This document shows positions 10,901-18,943 of a DNA stretch of 64,000 nt, piece by piece (within the stretch, counting starts at the first letter, position 1; the number at the start of each line of letters is the position of its first letter). A model generated the notes under the pieces. That model worked only from the letters and a program-made list of their open reading frames with translations, was not told where the DNA came from and made no database searches. A program made the position numbers and the translations under genes. The stretch spans positions 1-64,000 of the forward strand of contig JANYKG010000017.1 in assembly GCA_025358205.1 (NCBI GenBank), written 5' to 3'. This DNA is from Armatimonadota bacterium. GTDB lineage: Bacteria; Armatimonadota; UBA5829; DTJY01.

Positions 10901-11031
10901 TGCATCACAAGCAGGGCGAGCTGACCGCCGCCAGTCCGCGCTCATTTGTTGACGGCGCCAACTGGACGGAGACTTATCAGGTCGTGAAGCAGGGGATACC
11001 GGGTACAGCCAAGCTGGTTTGGGAGGAGTAG
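7906..11031 (+). CDS. secreted GH106-like glycoside hydrolase
   Basis: About 1041 aa. A signal peptide (about 1-25, ending near VCAA) is followed by a catalytic barrel. Features of the alpha-L-rhamnosidase-like GH106 group are visible: GGAFFHARAGL, WLYDEDRWPSG and GIFTDEP. The C-terminal third (about 760-1040) has beta-sandwich domains of the galactose-binding type found in GH2/GH106 enzymes (YLEFEGLNAIVARVYVNGK; WPPYRTEV). It probably releases deoxy-sugars from extracellular polysaccharide; the exact substrate is an inference. The ATG at 7906 follows GGAGGGG and is clearly better than an in-frame start 66 nt earlier. It is transcribed alone, divergent from the S55 gene. Confidence 0.8.
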   Translation: MKTTRILILSLFAIIAAAGAEVCAASLAAQFKNPDAEFRPVPFFSLNDDLKADELASQIKDMHSHGYGGAFFHARAGLITPYMGEDWLNCIARGVKESKGVGNYAWLYDEDRWPSGYASGMVPAKGLDYRAKSLGIVEFDVNNDTKIEQKDGQLVINGLDNVLALFSCRKEGMGFKDIKRITLTPTMGLPTGAHIMMFRKIVAADSAGFNGFSYVDVLEPKVIKAFIDTTYEPYYKKLGADFGKAIPGIFTDEPNISPTAWTESLPDKFRARYGYDILDFLPALYYEIGDWQRIRYDYRSLTCDMYVEAYSKQLYDWCEQHKIQFTGHYLAEDSLHSQLQRDGAVMPHYEYEQMPGIDHLFLKLGEVVLIKQVSSAANQLGRKRVLSETYGGSGWNMSFADMRWIANWQLALGVNFMNPHLCHYSLRGNRKRDWPPSIYFQQPYWKYYDNVNDYTARVSMMLTQGDFIADVLVIHPIAGAWSTFSTLDSSREATINRQFATISSILPTIHREFEYGDEKLMAKYAKVSGKDFIVGKMTYKTVLVPSTVTLSGTTLKLLKEFTAAGGAVIAVRPTPTRLDGMESPDIQSFFASNTPNVVVIDDTRSEIETALDKASPKGITVKDAIGMEQPNIVCHRRQDGNRQIIFLANTNRTESYLVTVGINTTGKVESWNLETGAVGNAAARAEGSGTAVDLRIPGGGSKLLVVDSSQKLVPAKMPDPTMAYSVELSNAWQVKRHSPNALTLDYCRYRIGEGEWKGPVPVYQVQQEMGGQPDGTSVTLSFTFNMGFAPTKAPLYLVTEKPDIYTVLVNGQPVSSKDVGWWVDKSFRKLDIGKAVRTGDNTIEMTCKFVNPTKPSTAIFIKNGVEIENVYIVGDFAVEAASSKPDGPAETTVLTGPFKLTPENPVPIIGDLTTAGYPFFAGDMELYQDVNVPFMPEGRIYLEFEGLNAIVARVYVNGKDAGTVFWPPYRTEVTSVLEKGSNTIQVVLSNSLRNLLGPLHHKQGELTAASPRSFVDGANWTETYQVVKQGIPGTAKLVWEE

Positions 11032-11050
11032 GCTAGCAGCCACTCGGAAT

Positions 11051-11110
11051 TGTAGCCGCAGGCTTCATGCCTGCGAGTTCAGAGCGCACCCGTAAAGGGT
11101 GCGACTACAG
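11051..11110. repeat. palindromic repeat, TGTAGCCGCAGGC family, copy 1
   Basis: Between two convergent genes. It has two small hairpins (GCAGGCttcatGCCTGC and GCACCCgtaaaGGGTGC), framed by TGTAGCCGCA at one end and TGCGACTACA at the other. A nearly identical copy is at 42098-42157 and a half copy at 21371-21398. Its position suggests it may act as a two-way terminator, although no T-run follows. Confidence 0.75.
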
Positions 11111-11127
11111 ACTTTATCCGAAGGCTG

Positions 11128-11940
11128 CTAAGGTGTCGTAGTCGGAGTTGTGTTAGATACGGGGGTGAGCGTCGGCGACTTGGCAGACTGTCCACTCGCC
11201 TTCGCTGTTCTGTCGGTGCGTCTTGTGCGGTAGTGCAGGCGTCTGGGCCGTTCCCAAGTGGTGATCTGGCTGATGACCTCCTGCTTGGTCGGCGTTCCGT
11301 TCTCGCAGGTCTGCAGAACCTTCATAGTGCGCTTGCCGGTTTGCCTGCTTCCAAGCCTGGCCATGTCGGACGGCGGCATAATGTCTACGGTTTGTGTGAC
11401 GAGCGATCTGTTCAGCACGGTAATCAAGCGTTTCGCGGGGCGGATGAGGATCTGATCGCCTTCGTTAAGCAGGGCAACATCAATCAAAGGATTCAAGCCC
11501 TGAATCTTGTCCAGCGTGACATTGTACTGTTTTGCCAGATCCACAGCCCGGTCGCCGACCACTATTGTGTGTATGATCGCAGGTTCTACCGGCTCGGTCA
11601 GCGCCTGGCAAGCCTCTTTCGGTGTATTGTACACCACGCCGGCAGCAGTCAGTCTGTGGATGATGCTTACTTTTTCTTTGAAGGTTGATTCACCAACAGC
11701 TTTTGTCCCCGGCTTGTCATAGGCGTGTCTCAGCAGGTCCAGCGTGTCTTGTGCATCGCGCCGACTGCTCAATGCAGCGGCTGTCACACCGTCCACGGTT
11801 ATCGCATAGTGCCCAGCGGGTAACTCCACGACTTTGCCGCGGTGCAGGAACGGCAACAAGTAGTAAGCGGCAGCCCCCAGTCCAACCACAACTGTTAGCG
11901 CTATCAGCCACTTTGTTTTGGTGGAACGTACACTTGTCAT
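11128..11940 (-). CDS. membrane-anchored LysM and G5-like domain protein
   Basis: 270 aa. One N-terminal membrane segment (about 11-30) is followed by an extracytoplasmic part. A LysM peptidoglycan-binding domain is visible at about 125-170 (HTIVVGDRAVDLAKQYNV, then LNEGDQILI). A G5-like domain follows at about 175-225 (TQTVDIMPP, then GKRTMKVLQTCENG), and a basic, then Pro/Thr-rich tail. The same layout occurs in Gram-positive M23 endopeptidases, but no peptidase domain is present here. Its ATG shares one base with the deacetylase stop (TGATG), so it is translationally coupled as the last gene of the ftsE-ftsX envelope operon. It probably helps anchor or guide wall enzymes. Confidence 0.75.
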   Translation of the reverse strand: MTSVRSTKTKWLIALTVVVGLGAAAYYLLPFLHRGKVVELPAGHYAITVDGVTAAALSSRRDAQDTLDLLRHAYDKPGTKAVGESTFKEKVSIIHRLTAAGVVYNTPKEACQALTEPVEPAIIHTIVVGDRAVDLAKQYNVTLDKIQGLNPLIDVALLNEGDQILIRPAKRLITVLNRSLVTQTVDIMPPSDMARLGSRQTGKRTMKVLQTCENGTPTKQEVISQITTWERPRRLHYRTRRTDRTAKASGQSAKSPTLTPVSNTTPTTTP

Positions 11941-12881
11941 CAGATTCCCTGAAGGTCGCTCACCTTCACCGGATGGTATCCGGCGGATTCAAGCTTGTTG
12001 ATCAGTGATTCCAGAGTGTCGGCTGTGGCCTGGCTGCCGCAGTGCATCAGCACTATGGAGCCGTTCCTTATCCGTTCGGTAACGCGAGCTTCGATCTGAG
12101 CCGGCGTGATGCCCTTTTTCACGGCGTCCCAGCAGTCAATATCCCAGTAGATGGACCGATAGCCGAGATCGCTGAGGACTGAGAGCACGTGTTCGTTGCG
12201 GTTCCCATATGGGGCGCGGAAGAACGGCTTGGTGCTCTTGCCGGTCAGGTCTACCGCGATTCGCTCAGTTCGGTCCACCTCGTCGGCTATTTCAGCGTCA
12301 CTCAGGTGAGTGAACGGCTTGTGAGAATAGGAGTGGTTGCCGATCTCGTGCCCCTCAGCGGAGATGCGTTTCGTGAGTTCCGGGTTTTTCTCCATCCACT
12401 TGCCGGTGAGAAAGAACGTCGCATGCAGACCGTGTTTTGCCAGCGTTTCCAGTATCTTCGGCACGGGCTTGGAATCCGCCCCTGCGTCGAATGTCAGCGC
12501 GATGGACGAACTGCCGGTGTCTCCACGGGCAACCTCACCATGAGGTCCACGAAGAGTGGGGCGGTTGATCGCATCCTTGCGAACGGGTTTCTCATCGGGC
12601 TTCACAGCATCGGCCGTGTCACGCGGCTGCGCAATTGCCTGGGTATGTGCCGGATGCTCCACAGGTTGCTTGATCGTGTGATTTTGCGCATCGGCGTGTT
12701 TCCGCGCTTCAGTGTGCGGGACGTAGCCTGATGACCTGGCGCCGGGATTTCTCTGGCATGTCGCGAGGAAAGCCATCCCGGCAAATGCCGCGATAATCAC
12801 GAGAAAGCCGAAGACCTTGGAAAACGGTCTCCTTGCCCTGCGTTTGCCGCCTGTGTTCCGTGACTTAGCTCTTTTCGCCAT
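11940..12881 (-). CDS. polysaccharide deacetylase (NodB domain), membrane anchored
   Basis: About 313 aa. A basic N-terminus and one membrane segment (about 20-40) precede a Pro/His-rich linker and a NodB deacetylase domain (about 125-310). Family motifs visible are TFDAGAD (motif 1, keeping the catalytic-base Asp with the second Asp changed to Ala), HSYSH (metal-binding His pair), RAPYGN, WDIDCWD and LMHCG. The likely substrate is N-acetylated wall glycan. The ATG at 12881 overlaps the end of the upstream S41 gene by 17 nt; a longer reading frame inside that gene is less likely. Its place among FtsEX, an M23 hydrolase and proteases points to wall remodelling at division. Confidence 0.85.
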   Translation of the reverse strand: MAKRAKSRNTGGKRRARRPFSKVFGFLVIIAAFAGMAFLATCQRNPGARSSGYVPHTEARKHADAQNHTIKQPVEHPAHTQAIAQPRDTADAVKPDEKPVRKDAINRPTLRGPHGEVARGDTGSSSIALTFDAGADSKPVPKILETLAKHGLHATFFLTGKWMEKNPELTKRISAEGHEIGNHSYSHKPFTHLSDAEIADEVDRTERIAVDLTGKSTKPFFRAPYGNRNEHVLSVLSDLGYRSIYWDIDCWDAVKKGITPAQIEARVTERIRNGSIVLMHCGSQATADTLESLINKLESAGYHPVKVSDLQGI

Positions 12882-14157
12882 TTGTCTTTGCCTGAGTAAC
12901 TCCCAGCCGTTCCTGCAGATACTGAACGGCGCGCTTAAGCTGTACGTCGTTCTCGTTTTTGATATCATCGTCCGACGGGTCAACCGTGATGTCAGGTTTG
13001 ATCTTCTGCGTAGGGGTGACCTCGTGCCCGTTCGGCGTTAGGTACTTTGCGGTTGTAATCGCCACAGCCGAGCCGTCATCCAGGTTGATGATGGTCTGCA
13101 CCAAACCTTTGCCGAAGCTCTCGGTTCCTATCAGCGTGCCAGCCTTGTGATCCTGAATGGCTCCAGATACGATTTCCGCTGCGCTTGCGGTGTTGCGGTC
13201 TATGAGTACTACCACAGGACGCCGGATCGGATCACGCTTGTCTGGCTCAATGGGGATGGCGCTTCGCTGTCCGCCGCGATTCTGTATGATTACTATGTCG
13301 CCGTCCTGCACGAATCTGCTGCCCACGGATACCGCCGCGTCCAGCAGTCCGCCGGGATTGCCGCGCAGATCGAATATCAAGGCCTTCGCGCCCTGTGCGT
13401 CCAGTTCCTTGATGGCCATGAACACATCAGCATCGCTCTTCTCCGTGAATTGCCGCAGTGTTACATAGCCGATTTTGTTGACGGTATCTTCCATACGCGA
13501 TTCGACCATCACGAAGGGAATGACGTCACGTGTCAGTTCCACATCAAACGGCTGAGGCGTGTCCTCACGCTTGATGGTGAGACGCACCTTTGTGTTCCTC
13601 GGGCCGCGAATCAGCTTTACCACGTCGGTGATGTCCATTCCCTGTATCATCTTGTCGTCCACTTTGAGGATCACGTCCTTGGACTTCAGATTGGCGCGAA
13701 GCGCAGGGCTATCGGCCATCGTCTTTTTGATGAAGATGCGTCCGTCCTTTGTGTCCAGTTCCGCGCCTATGCCCTCAAAGTCGCCACGGTTTTCCTCACT
13801 CATTTCCTTATGCTCGACAGGATCGAGGAAGCGGGTATACCTGTCGCCGAGAGTCGCCAGCATGCCTCTGATCGCCGCGTATGTTAGCTGCTTAGGCTTT
13901 GGCTTTGTGCCGTAGTAGTTGGAATCCACATATGCTATGACGCTGCTGTACGTTTCCACCGGCTGCAGTTCGACGCTATTCTGCGCCACTTTCTCCTTGG
14001 CGGCCGTTGCGATATCCGCTGGCATGGTTTTCAGTTCCGACAGCACTTGCCGCCCCGCGCCTGCCTGCAAGTCGCGATAGACGAATCCCACAAGGAAAGA
14101 GCCTATCAGCATGGACGCGGCGACTGCTATTCTTATTCTGCCTCTCATGTTTACCAT
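12865..14157 (-). CDS. S41 C-terminal-processing protease (CtpA/CtpB type), active form
   Basis: About 430 aa. An N-terminal membrane anchor or signal segment (about 8-27) is followed by a helical region, a PDZ domain (about 115-200, with GDFEGIGAEL) and the S41 protease core (about 225-400). The Ser/Lys dyad is intact: Ser in NTASAAEI and Lys in FGKGLVQ exactly 25 residues later, as in E. coli Prc. GNPGGLLD is also present. The family cleaves C-termini of envelope proteins and wall-hydrolase regulators. The ATG at 14157 follows AAGGA. It sits 7 nt after a paralogue that lacks the Lys, a pairing that suggests an active plus regulatory protease couple. Confidence 0.9.
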   Translation of the reverse strand: MVNMRGRIRIAVAASMLIGSFLVGFVYRDLQAGAGRQVLSELKTMPADIATAAKEKVAQNSVELQPVETYSSVIAYVDSNYYGTKPKPKQLTYAAIRGMLATLGDRYTRFLDPVEHKEMSEENRGDFEGIGAELDTKDGRIFIKKTMADSPALRANLKSKDVILKVDDKMIQGMDITDVVKLIRGPRNTKVRLTIKREDTPQPFDVELTRDVIPFVMVESRMEDTVNKIGYVTLRQFTEKSDADVFMAIKELDAQGAKALIFDLRGNPGGLLDAAVSVGSRFVQDGDIVIIQNRGGQRSAIPIEPDKRDPIRRPVVVLIDRNTASAAEIVSGAIQDHKAGTLIGTESFGKGLVQTIINLDDGSAVAITTAKYLTPNGHEVTPTQKIKPDITVDPSDDDIKNENDVQLKRAVQYLQERLGVTQAKTNGEKS

Positions 14158-14164
14158 CAAGTCC

Positions 14165-15565
14165 TTAAGCCTTTCCCAGTTTCGCCAGCAGGTATTTCAC
14201 TGCTTCATCCCGCTGAATATCATTTTCAATTCCGCCGCTTTTCACTTCGCGGTCAGGTGAGATACCTTTGCCGTTGAAGTCCACGCCTTTGGCCGTTCGC
14301 ATCTTGCCCGATGTGAGGACAGCCGCCGATCCATCTTTGAGGATCAGAGGTGTCTGCAACAATCCATCGCCGAACGTCTTGGAACCGAAGAGTACCGCCG
14401 CTTTCGACTCCTTGAGCGTTCCCGCCACAAGCTCGGCCACGCTCGCAGTGCCTTCGTTTATGAGTACCACCACTGGTATGGTCAATCTCTTGCTGACAGG
14501 TTCCTTCAACAACTTCCGCGCGTTCTTTGTTTGGATGCTTGCGATCACTCCTCCGCCGGTGATACTGCTCGCGATGGCCGCAGCGGAGTCCAGCAGTCCG
14601 CCGGGGTTGTTTCGGAGGTCCAGAATCAGAGCCTTGGCCTGTGCGGACTGTGCGCGCTTCATGGCAGCGGCAAAACTTGCGGGTGCAGAGCGGCTGAATT
14701 GGGTCACTCGAAGGTACGCCACCCCTCGATCGGTCTGTTTGGTGATGATCGGGTCCACGAACGTGTCGCGGCATTTGAGCTTGATCTCGATCGGCTTGTC
14801 TTCGCCCGCTCGCTCAACCTTTATGGTCAAGTCCCCTGTTGCTTTTGAGGTGACGGATTCTAGCGCGTCCATGATGCTCATGCCGTCCTTCAGCTTCTTG
14901 AATGCGGCTTCGTAGGCTTTCTGATAGGCCAGCGCGTCTACATCACGGTTGCGCATTGCTTTCAACATGCTTTCGAACTGAGGCTCCTTGAACGGGTCAT
15001 GGGTGATGATCCATTTGTTGTCAACGAACGCCACTGAGTCGCCAGGCAAAATGCCCGCCTTTTCCGCAGGGCTACCCGGCATGGGGGTGACAACCACAAG
15101 CTTCGTCTCATCGAGCTTGTCAACCTTCTCGCGGCGCAGGGCGAATATGGCGCCTATGCCGTGAAATCGCCCGTTGCCTGCATCAACTATCAACTTGCGC
15201 TCGGCCGGTTCCAGGAACCTGGTATCAGGATCATCAAGCGACTCCAGCATGCCGCGCACCGCACCGCGCGCCATCTCGGTCTCCTTCTCCTTGGACACGG
15301 TGTCTACATAATAGCTGCGGAGCAGACGCACCACCGAGCCTACCAGATCACGCTCAGCGCCGTCTTTTTCCTTGGCAGGTTGCAGTATCACCGGTGCGGA
15401 CTCAGGCGTGAGCTTTAGCATGGCGCTCGCTTGCATGTTCGCCGTCGCTACCTTTGTAGGCGGGCGTGTCTGCATATCGCGAAAGCCTCGACCAGCCTGA
15501 AACGCGCATACACTCAGTGCGCCGATTGCCGTCCAAGTCCAGAATACATTATGTCTTGAAGTCAA
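14165..15565 (-). CDS. S41 protease paralogue lacking the catalytic lysine
   Basis: 466 aa, CtpA-like. It has an N-terminal membrane segment, a helical region, a PDZ-like region (about 140-260, with a long insert around 175-245) and the S41 core. The nucleophile is present in GTASVAEL (Ser375). Twenty-five residues on, where the partner has FGKGLVQ, this protein reads FGDGLLQ, so Asp400 replaces the general-base Lys. A Lys three residues earlier is not in the usual place. It is therefore probably inactive or uses altered chemistry; a substrate-binding or regulatory role is an inference. The start is TTG, preceded by GAGGATGAG. It lies 33 nt after the M23 gene in the same operon. Confidence 0.85.
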   Translation of the reverse strand: MTSRHNVFWTWTAIGALSVCAFQAGRGFRDMQTRPPTKVATANMQASAMLKLTPESAPVILQPAKEKDGAERDLVGSVVRLLRSYYVDTVSKEKETEMARGAVRGMLESLDDPDTRFLEPAERKLIVDAGNGRFHGIGAIFALRREKVDKLDETKLVVVTPMPGSPAEKAGILPGDSVAFVDNKWIITHDPFKEPQFESMLKAMRNRDVDALAYQKAYEAAFKKLKDGMSIMDALESVTSKATGDLTIKVERAGEDKPIEIKLKCRDTFVDPIITKQTDRGVAYLRVTQFSRSAPASFAAAMKRAQSAQAKALILDLRNNPGGLLDSAAAIASSITGGGVIASIQTKNARKLLKEPVSKRLTIPVVVLINEGTASVAELVAGTLKESKAAVLFGSKTFGDGLLQTPLILKDGSAAVLTSGKMRTAKGVDFNGKGISPDREVKSGGIENDIQRDEAVKYLLAKLGKA

Positions 15566-15598
15566 TATTACTCATCCTCTTTTCGGTTTAGAGCCAAG

Positions 15599-16744
15599 TT
15601 AGAAATTCGTATATGGGCTAACGGGATGCCCGTTCTGCTGCACTTCGAAATGCACATGTGGGCCGGTGCTCAACCCGGTACTGCCCACGTAGGCGATCAC
15701 CTGTCCTCGGCTCACATGTGAGCCGGACCCTACTGCCAGCCTGCTGCAGTGTCCGTAGAAGGTAATAACTCCGCCACCGTGGTCCAAAACCACAGTGTTG
15801 CCGTATGCACCGTACCAGCCCGTGCCTACAACTATCCCAGACGCTCCCGCGTGTATGGGAGTTCCCGAAGGAGCGGCTATATCTGTTCCGGTATGCATTT
15901 TGGTCCGGTGCAGTATAGGGTGATATCGCATGCCGAAAGGTGAACTAATGCGTCCATTAACCGGCATCGAGAAGCTTCCGTGCCACGGCGTCATCATACG
16001 CTTCCGGCCAGCCGGTGTTGCCATCATACGTCTCATCATGGCGCTGATCTGTCTTGATGCCGCCAGTTCCGCCGCTAGTTGCTGCTCCAACTCGGCTCTC
16101 TGCTGAGATATGGTCTTCAATATCTCATGGCACTCAGCCGTTTGTTGATGCACCTGCGCCGTTACGGTTCGTTGTTGCCGTTCGAGTTGCGCGCGCTTGG
16201 CCTTCTGTTCCTCCAGCGTGGCCTTGTGGTGTTCAACCACCTGCTTGTCCTGTTTGATCTGGCTCAGCAGTTCCGAGTCTTTGCGCACCATCCCGCGGAC
16301 CACGTGCGTGCCGTTAAGAAGCTCCCAGAAGTCGTTGGCGCCCAGAAAAACATCCAGATAGCTTATCGTGCCGTACTTGTAGGTATCCACAAGTCTACCG
16401 GCTAGCAGATTGTTTCGCTCCATCAGGCGCTTTTCCACTTTTTGCAGCACAGTGAGAGTTGTGGAGAGTTTGCTGCGAGTGGACTGAAGCTGTGACTGTA
16501 TGTCTCGAAGGTTGCGCTGGGTTACCTGCAACCTGTGGCTTGATTCCTGATAGTCTCTTTCCGCGACTTTCTGCTTTTGTTTCAGCGGTCTGAGTTGCGC
16601 CTGCAAGTGGCTTATACTGCGCGATGCTCTGCTGAACTGCTGTTCAAGCCTTCGGAGGCTGCTGGAACCTAAGCATTGGCTGGGCAATAGAGCTGTCAGC
16701 GCGAACGCCGGAATCAGAATGACTGCCAGTTTTCTTCGCTGCAC
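15599..16744 (-). CDS. M23 family murein hydrolase with coiled coil (EnvC/CwlO-like partner of FtsEX)
   Basis: 381 aa. A signal peptide (about 1-26) is followed by a long coiled coil (about 28-245, Gln/Lys/Glu/Leu heptads) interrupted by the conserved TYKYGTISYLDVFLGA segment. The C-terminal M23 (LytM) domain spans about 255-381. The zinc ligands of the family are visible in HTGTDIAA and HVHFEV. This is the layout of EnvC and related activators or hydrolases that FtsEX controls across the membrane. The gene begins 19 nt after ftsX. It has its own full metal site, unlike EnvC proper, so it can probably cut peptide cross-links itself. Confidence 0.9.
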   Translation of the reverse strand: MQRRKLAVILIPAFALTALLPSQCLGSSSLRRLEQQFSRASRSISHLQAQLRPLKQKQKVAERDYQESSHRLQVTQRNLRDIQSQLQSTRSKLSTTLTVLQKVEKRLMERNNLLAGRLVDTYKYGTISYLDVFLGANDFWELLNGTHVVRGMVRKDSELLSQIKQDKQVVEHHKATLEEQKAKRAQLERQQRTVTAQVHQQTAECHEILKTISQQRAELEQQLAAELAASRQISAMMRRMMATPAGRKRMMTPWHGSFSMPVNGRISSPFGMRYHPILHRTKMHTGTDIAAPSGTPIHAGASGIVVGTGWYGAYGNTVVLDHGGGVITFYGHCSRLAVGSGSHVSRGQVIAYVGSTGLSTGPHVHFEVQQNGHPVSPYTNF

Positions 16745-16763
16745 GGGTGTACCCCCTTGTGAC

Positions 16764-17639
16764 CTATGCCTTCAGGAATTTCCTGATGGACATGAGGCTC
16801 CCGGACATCCCGATCAAGCATCCGACCGCAACCAGTCCACCGTTGAACTGTATTGGGTCCAGGCCGCTTGATATCTGAGTCAGCAGAGGCATGATCTTCG
16901 TCACTGCCTCATTCACGTAATGAGCGCTGCCGAATATCAGGCCGCACGCAATTCCGCCGCCGATCGCGCCCAGGATGACACCCTCAAAGATGTATGGCAG
17001 ACGGATGAACCAGTTCGTGGCTCCTACCAACTGCATGATTCGTATCTCACGCCGCCTGGCATACAGAGTCAGGCGGATTGTGTTGCTTACTATGAAGGCC
17101 GAGATAAGGAAAAGTATCCCGCCGACGCCCCAACTGGCGAGTTTAATGATATCGGCGAAGTTCACTACCTGCTCCACTACCTGCTGTGCCTCTATCACCT
17201 CGTCCACTCTCGGGAATTTCCTGATGGCTTTTGCCGTTTCAGTGGTGTATCTGGGGTCGTCCAGTTTCACGCGGAAATGGGTGGTCAGCGATCCGGGCCT
17301 CACGCCCTCTATGTTGACCCGGCCCTTCCACTCGTGCTTTATCTTTTCCCAGGTCGCTTCTGCGGATACTATCTCAACCGATTTTACGTGTGGCAGAGAT
17401 CGGATCATGGCATCCAGATCGGCCACCTGTCTGTCCGTAGCCCCGTCCGTCATCCATGCGGCCATCTCAAACTTCGCTAGCTGTGACTCCACCGCATTGT
17501 TCAGTCCGAATGCTAGCAGAACGAAGCTGCCCAAGACGACCAACGCCAACGCCACTGTGCCGATGGATGCCACGGACATAAGCCCGTTCCGGATTATGCC
17601 TATTATGGATTCCTTGATGGCAAATTCAAGGGTTCGCAA
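16764..17639 (-). CDS. ftsX: cell division protein FtsX
   Basis: 291 aa ABC-transporter-like membrane protein. It has one membrane helix near the N-terminus (about 22-45), a large extracytoplasmic loop (about 50-165) with the usual DARVEVFMA-like start replaced by FEMAAWMTD, then three more helices (about 175-290). The RRREIRIMQLVGATNWFIR stretch is the FtsX cytoplasmic coupling loop. With FtsE it moves ATP-driven conformational change to the wall hydrolase coded next. Its start overlaps ftsE by 14 nt. Confidence 0.93.
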   Translation of the reverse strand: MRTLEFAIKESIIGIIRNGLMSVASIGTVALALVVLGSFVLLAFGLNNAVESQLAKFEMAAWMTDGATDRQVADLDAMIRSLPHVKSVEIVSAEATWEKIKHEWKGRVNIEGVRPGSLTTHFRVKLDDPRYTTETAKAIRKFPRVDEVIEAQQVVEQVVNFADIIKLASWGVGGILFLISAFIVSNTIRLTLYARRREIRIMQLVGATNWFIRLPYIFEGVILGAIGGGIACGLIFGSAHYVNEAVTKIMPLLTQISSGLDPIQFNGGLVAVGCLIGMSGSLMSIRKFLKA

Positions 17640-18318
17640 CTTCGTAATACCTTCCCTTTTCCTCGTCCCGCACTATAGTTCCTTTGTCCAGCTCCACCAC
17701 ACGCTTGTTCATCTTGTCAACGATGTGCGTGTCATGGCTGACAACCACGATGGTGGTGCCCCTGGCGTTGATGCGGGAAAGAAGTTGGATGATGTCCCAG
17801 GATGTGTCCTGGTCCAGATTGCCGGTCGGTTCGTCCACCAGCAGCATGGGTGGATTGTGGACAAGGGCGCGGGCGATGGATATGCGCTGCTGCTCGCCCC
17901 CGGAGAGTTCGTGCGGATAGGCGTTCGGCCTGTCTTGCAGCCCCACCAGTTCCAGCATCTCAGGGACTCTAACTCGCATTTCCTTGTGCGACGCGCCGGT
18001 CACATAGAGCGCGAACTGCACGTTCTCAGCGGCTGTCTTCTGTGGGAGCAGGCGGAAGTCCTGGAATACCACACCGATGCCGCGTCTGAGCCGAGCGACC
18101 GCCCCGCCGCGCAAACGAGTGATGTCACGCTCCGCTACGATGATCTTGCCCTGAGTAGGCCGCTCTTCTTTGTAAACGAGCTTCAGGAGCGTGGATTTTC
18201 CTGTTCCGGTAGCGCCTACCACAAACACAAACTGGCCTTTTAGTATCTTCAGGTTGATGTCCCGAAGCGCCTGAATGTCGTTTGGATAGGTGACCGAAAC
18301 GTTGACGAACTCTATCAT
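17626..18318 (-). CDS. ftsE: cell division ATP-binding protein FtsE
   Basis: About 230 aa ABC ATPase. Walker A is GATGTGKST, the signature is LSGGEQQR, Walker B is MLLVDEPTG, and the H-loop is VVSHD. FtsE works with FtsX at the division septum. The ATG at 18318 opens the family-typical MIEFVNVSVTYPN; a longer frame upstream runs into repeat sequence. It is the first gene of a seven-gene envelope operon (ftsE, ftsX, M23, two S41, deacetylase, LysM). The region upstream holds tandem two-hairpin repeats. Confidence 0.95.
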   Translation of the reverse strand: MIEFVNVSVTYPNDIQALRDINLKILKGQFVFVVGATGTGKSTLLKLVYKEERPTQGKIIVAERDITRLRGGAVARLRRGIGVVFQDFRLLPQKTAAENVQFALYVTGASHKEMRVRVPEMLELVGLQDRPNAYPHELSGGEQQRISIARALVHNPPMLLVDEPTGNLDQDTSWDIIQLLSRINARGTTIVVVSHDTHIVDKMNKRVVELDKGTIVRDEEKGRYYEVANP

Positions 18319-18365
18319 TATTGTTGATCCCATCCACCCCAGCAGCCGCAGGCTGCTAGCCTGCA

Positions 18366-18420
18366 CCATTCACGAGAAACGCGAATAATGCTCTGGAGGC
18401 CCTGGATTATTAGGTTGGCC
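18366..18420 (+). repeat. two-hairpin repeat (TCAGAAGGCC family), incomplete copy
   Basis: ATTCACGagaaaCGCGAAT, then the linker TCTGGAGGCC, then CTGGATTAT without its pairing arm. It directly precedes a complete copy in tandem. Upstream of ftsE. Confidence 0.65.
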
Positions 18421-18494
18421 CGCATTATTCACGAGAAACGTGAATGGCGCTCTGAAGGCCCTGGATTGTTCACTTCGTGAATTATCCAGGCTAG
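18421..18494 (+). repeat. two-hairpin repeat (TCAGAAGGCC family), complete copy
   Basis: Hairpin 1 is ATTCACGagaaaCGTGAAT. The linker is TCTGAAGGC. Hairpin 2 is CCTGGATTgTTCAC with partner GTGAATtATCCAGG. It ends in CTAG and is followed by another partial arm (GAATAATCCAGG). It lies in the 625-nt non-coding stretch 18319-18943, where I see no gene. Confidence 0.8.
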
Positions 18495-18678
18495 CGAATA
18501 ATCCAGGTTCGCGGAGTTGCGTCAGTATATCAGACGACCTTGACTATTGCAAGCTGAACCAAGGCCGCCGCACGCTCAAAGCGCCTGCCGCACGCATCTC
18601 GGGGTTCCCCTTATGCATACGTGCAGAGAGACCCAAATGGTTTCATGGTTTGGCAGGTTTAGTTGCCCGAGGAGTTAG

Positions 18679-18858
18679 AACCACAGAGGCACGGAGGACA
18701 CGGAAAAAGAAAACGCCGATAAGGAAGCCAGGAGACCAAGGAGTAATCAGTGAACGAATCTGAGATTTCAAAAATTTAGATTGAACTGATCTTTTCGCTT
18801 CCTGCATTCATGGTTTCCTCATGGGATTCTCTCTGTGTCCTCTGTGTCTCCGTGGTTA
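18679..18858. repeat. inverted-repeat element, ACCACAGAGGCACGGAGGACACGG type
   Basis: The left arm reads AACCACAGAGGCACGGAGG and the right arm ends CCTCTGTGTCTCCGTGGTT. They are imperfect inverted copies about 180 bp apart with no reading frame of note inside. Repeats with this wording are widespread in environmental bacterial genomes. Confidence 0.7.
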
Positions 18859-18880
18859 ATGAGTTCCGGCGCGGTTTCTT

Positions 18881-18910
18881 TTGACTCTCATTCCGCTGGT
18901 GTGCTACAGT
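18881..18910 (+). promoter_or_regulatory. probable sigma-70-type promoter for the FemAB-alr unit
   Basis: TTGACT at 18881-18886 and TACAGT at 18905-18910 are separated by 18 nt. The expected start of transcription is about 18917, some 27 nt before the ATG at 18944, with AAAGGAA in between. Confidence 0.5.
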
Positions 18911-18943
18911 TAAGGCGATCCCGCACGAACGGAAAGGAATCCC

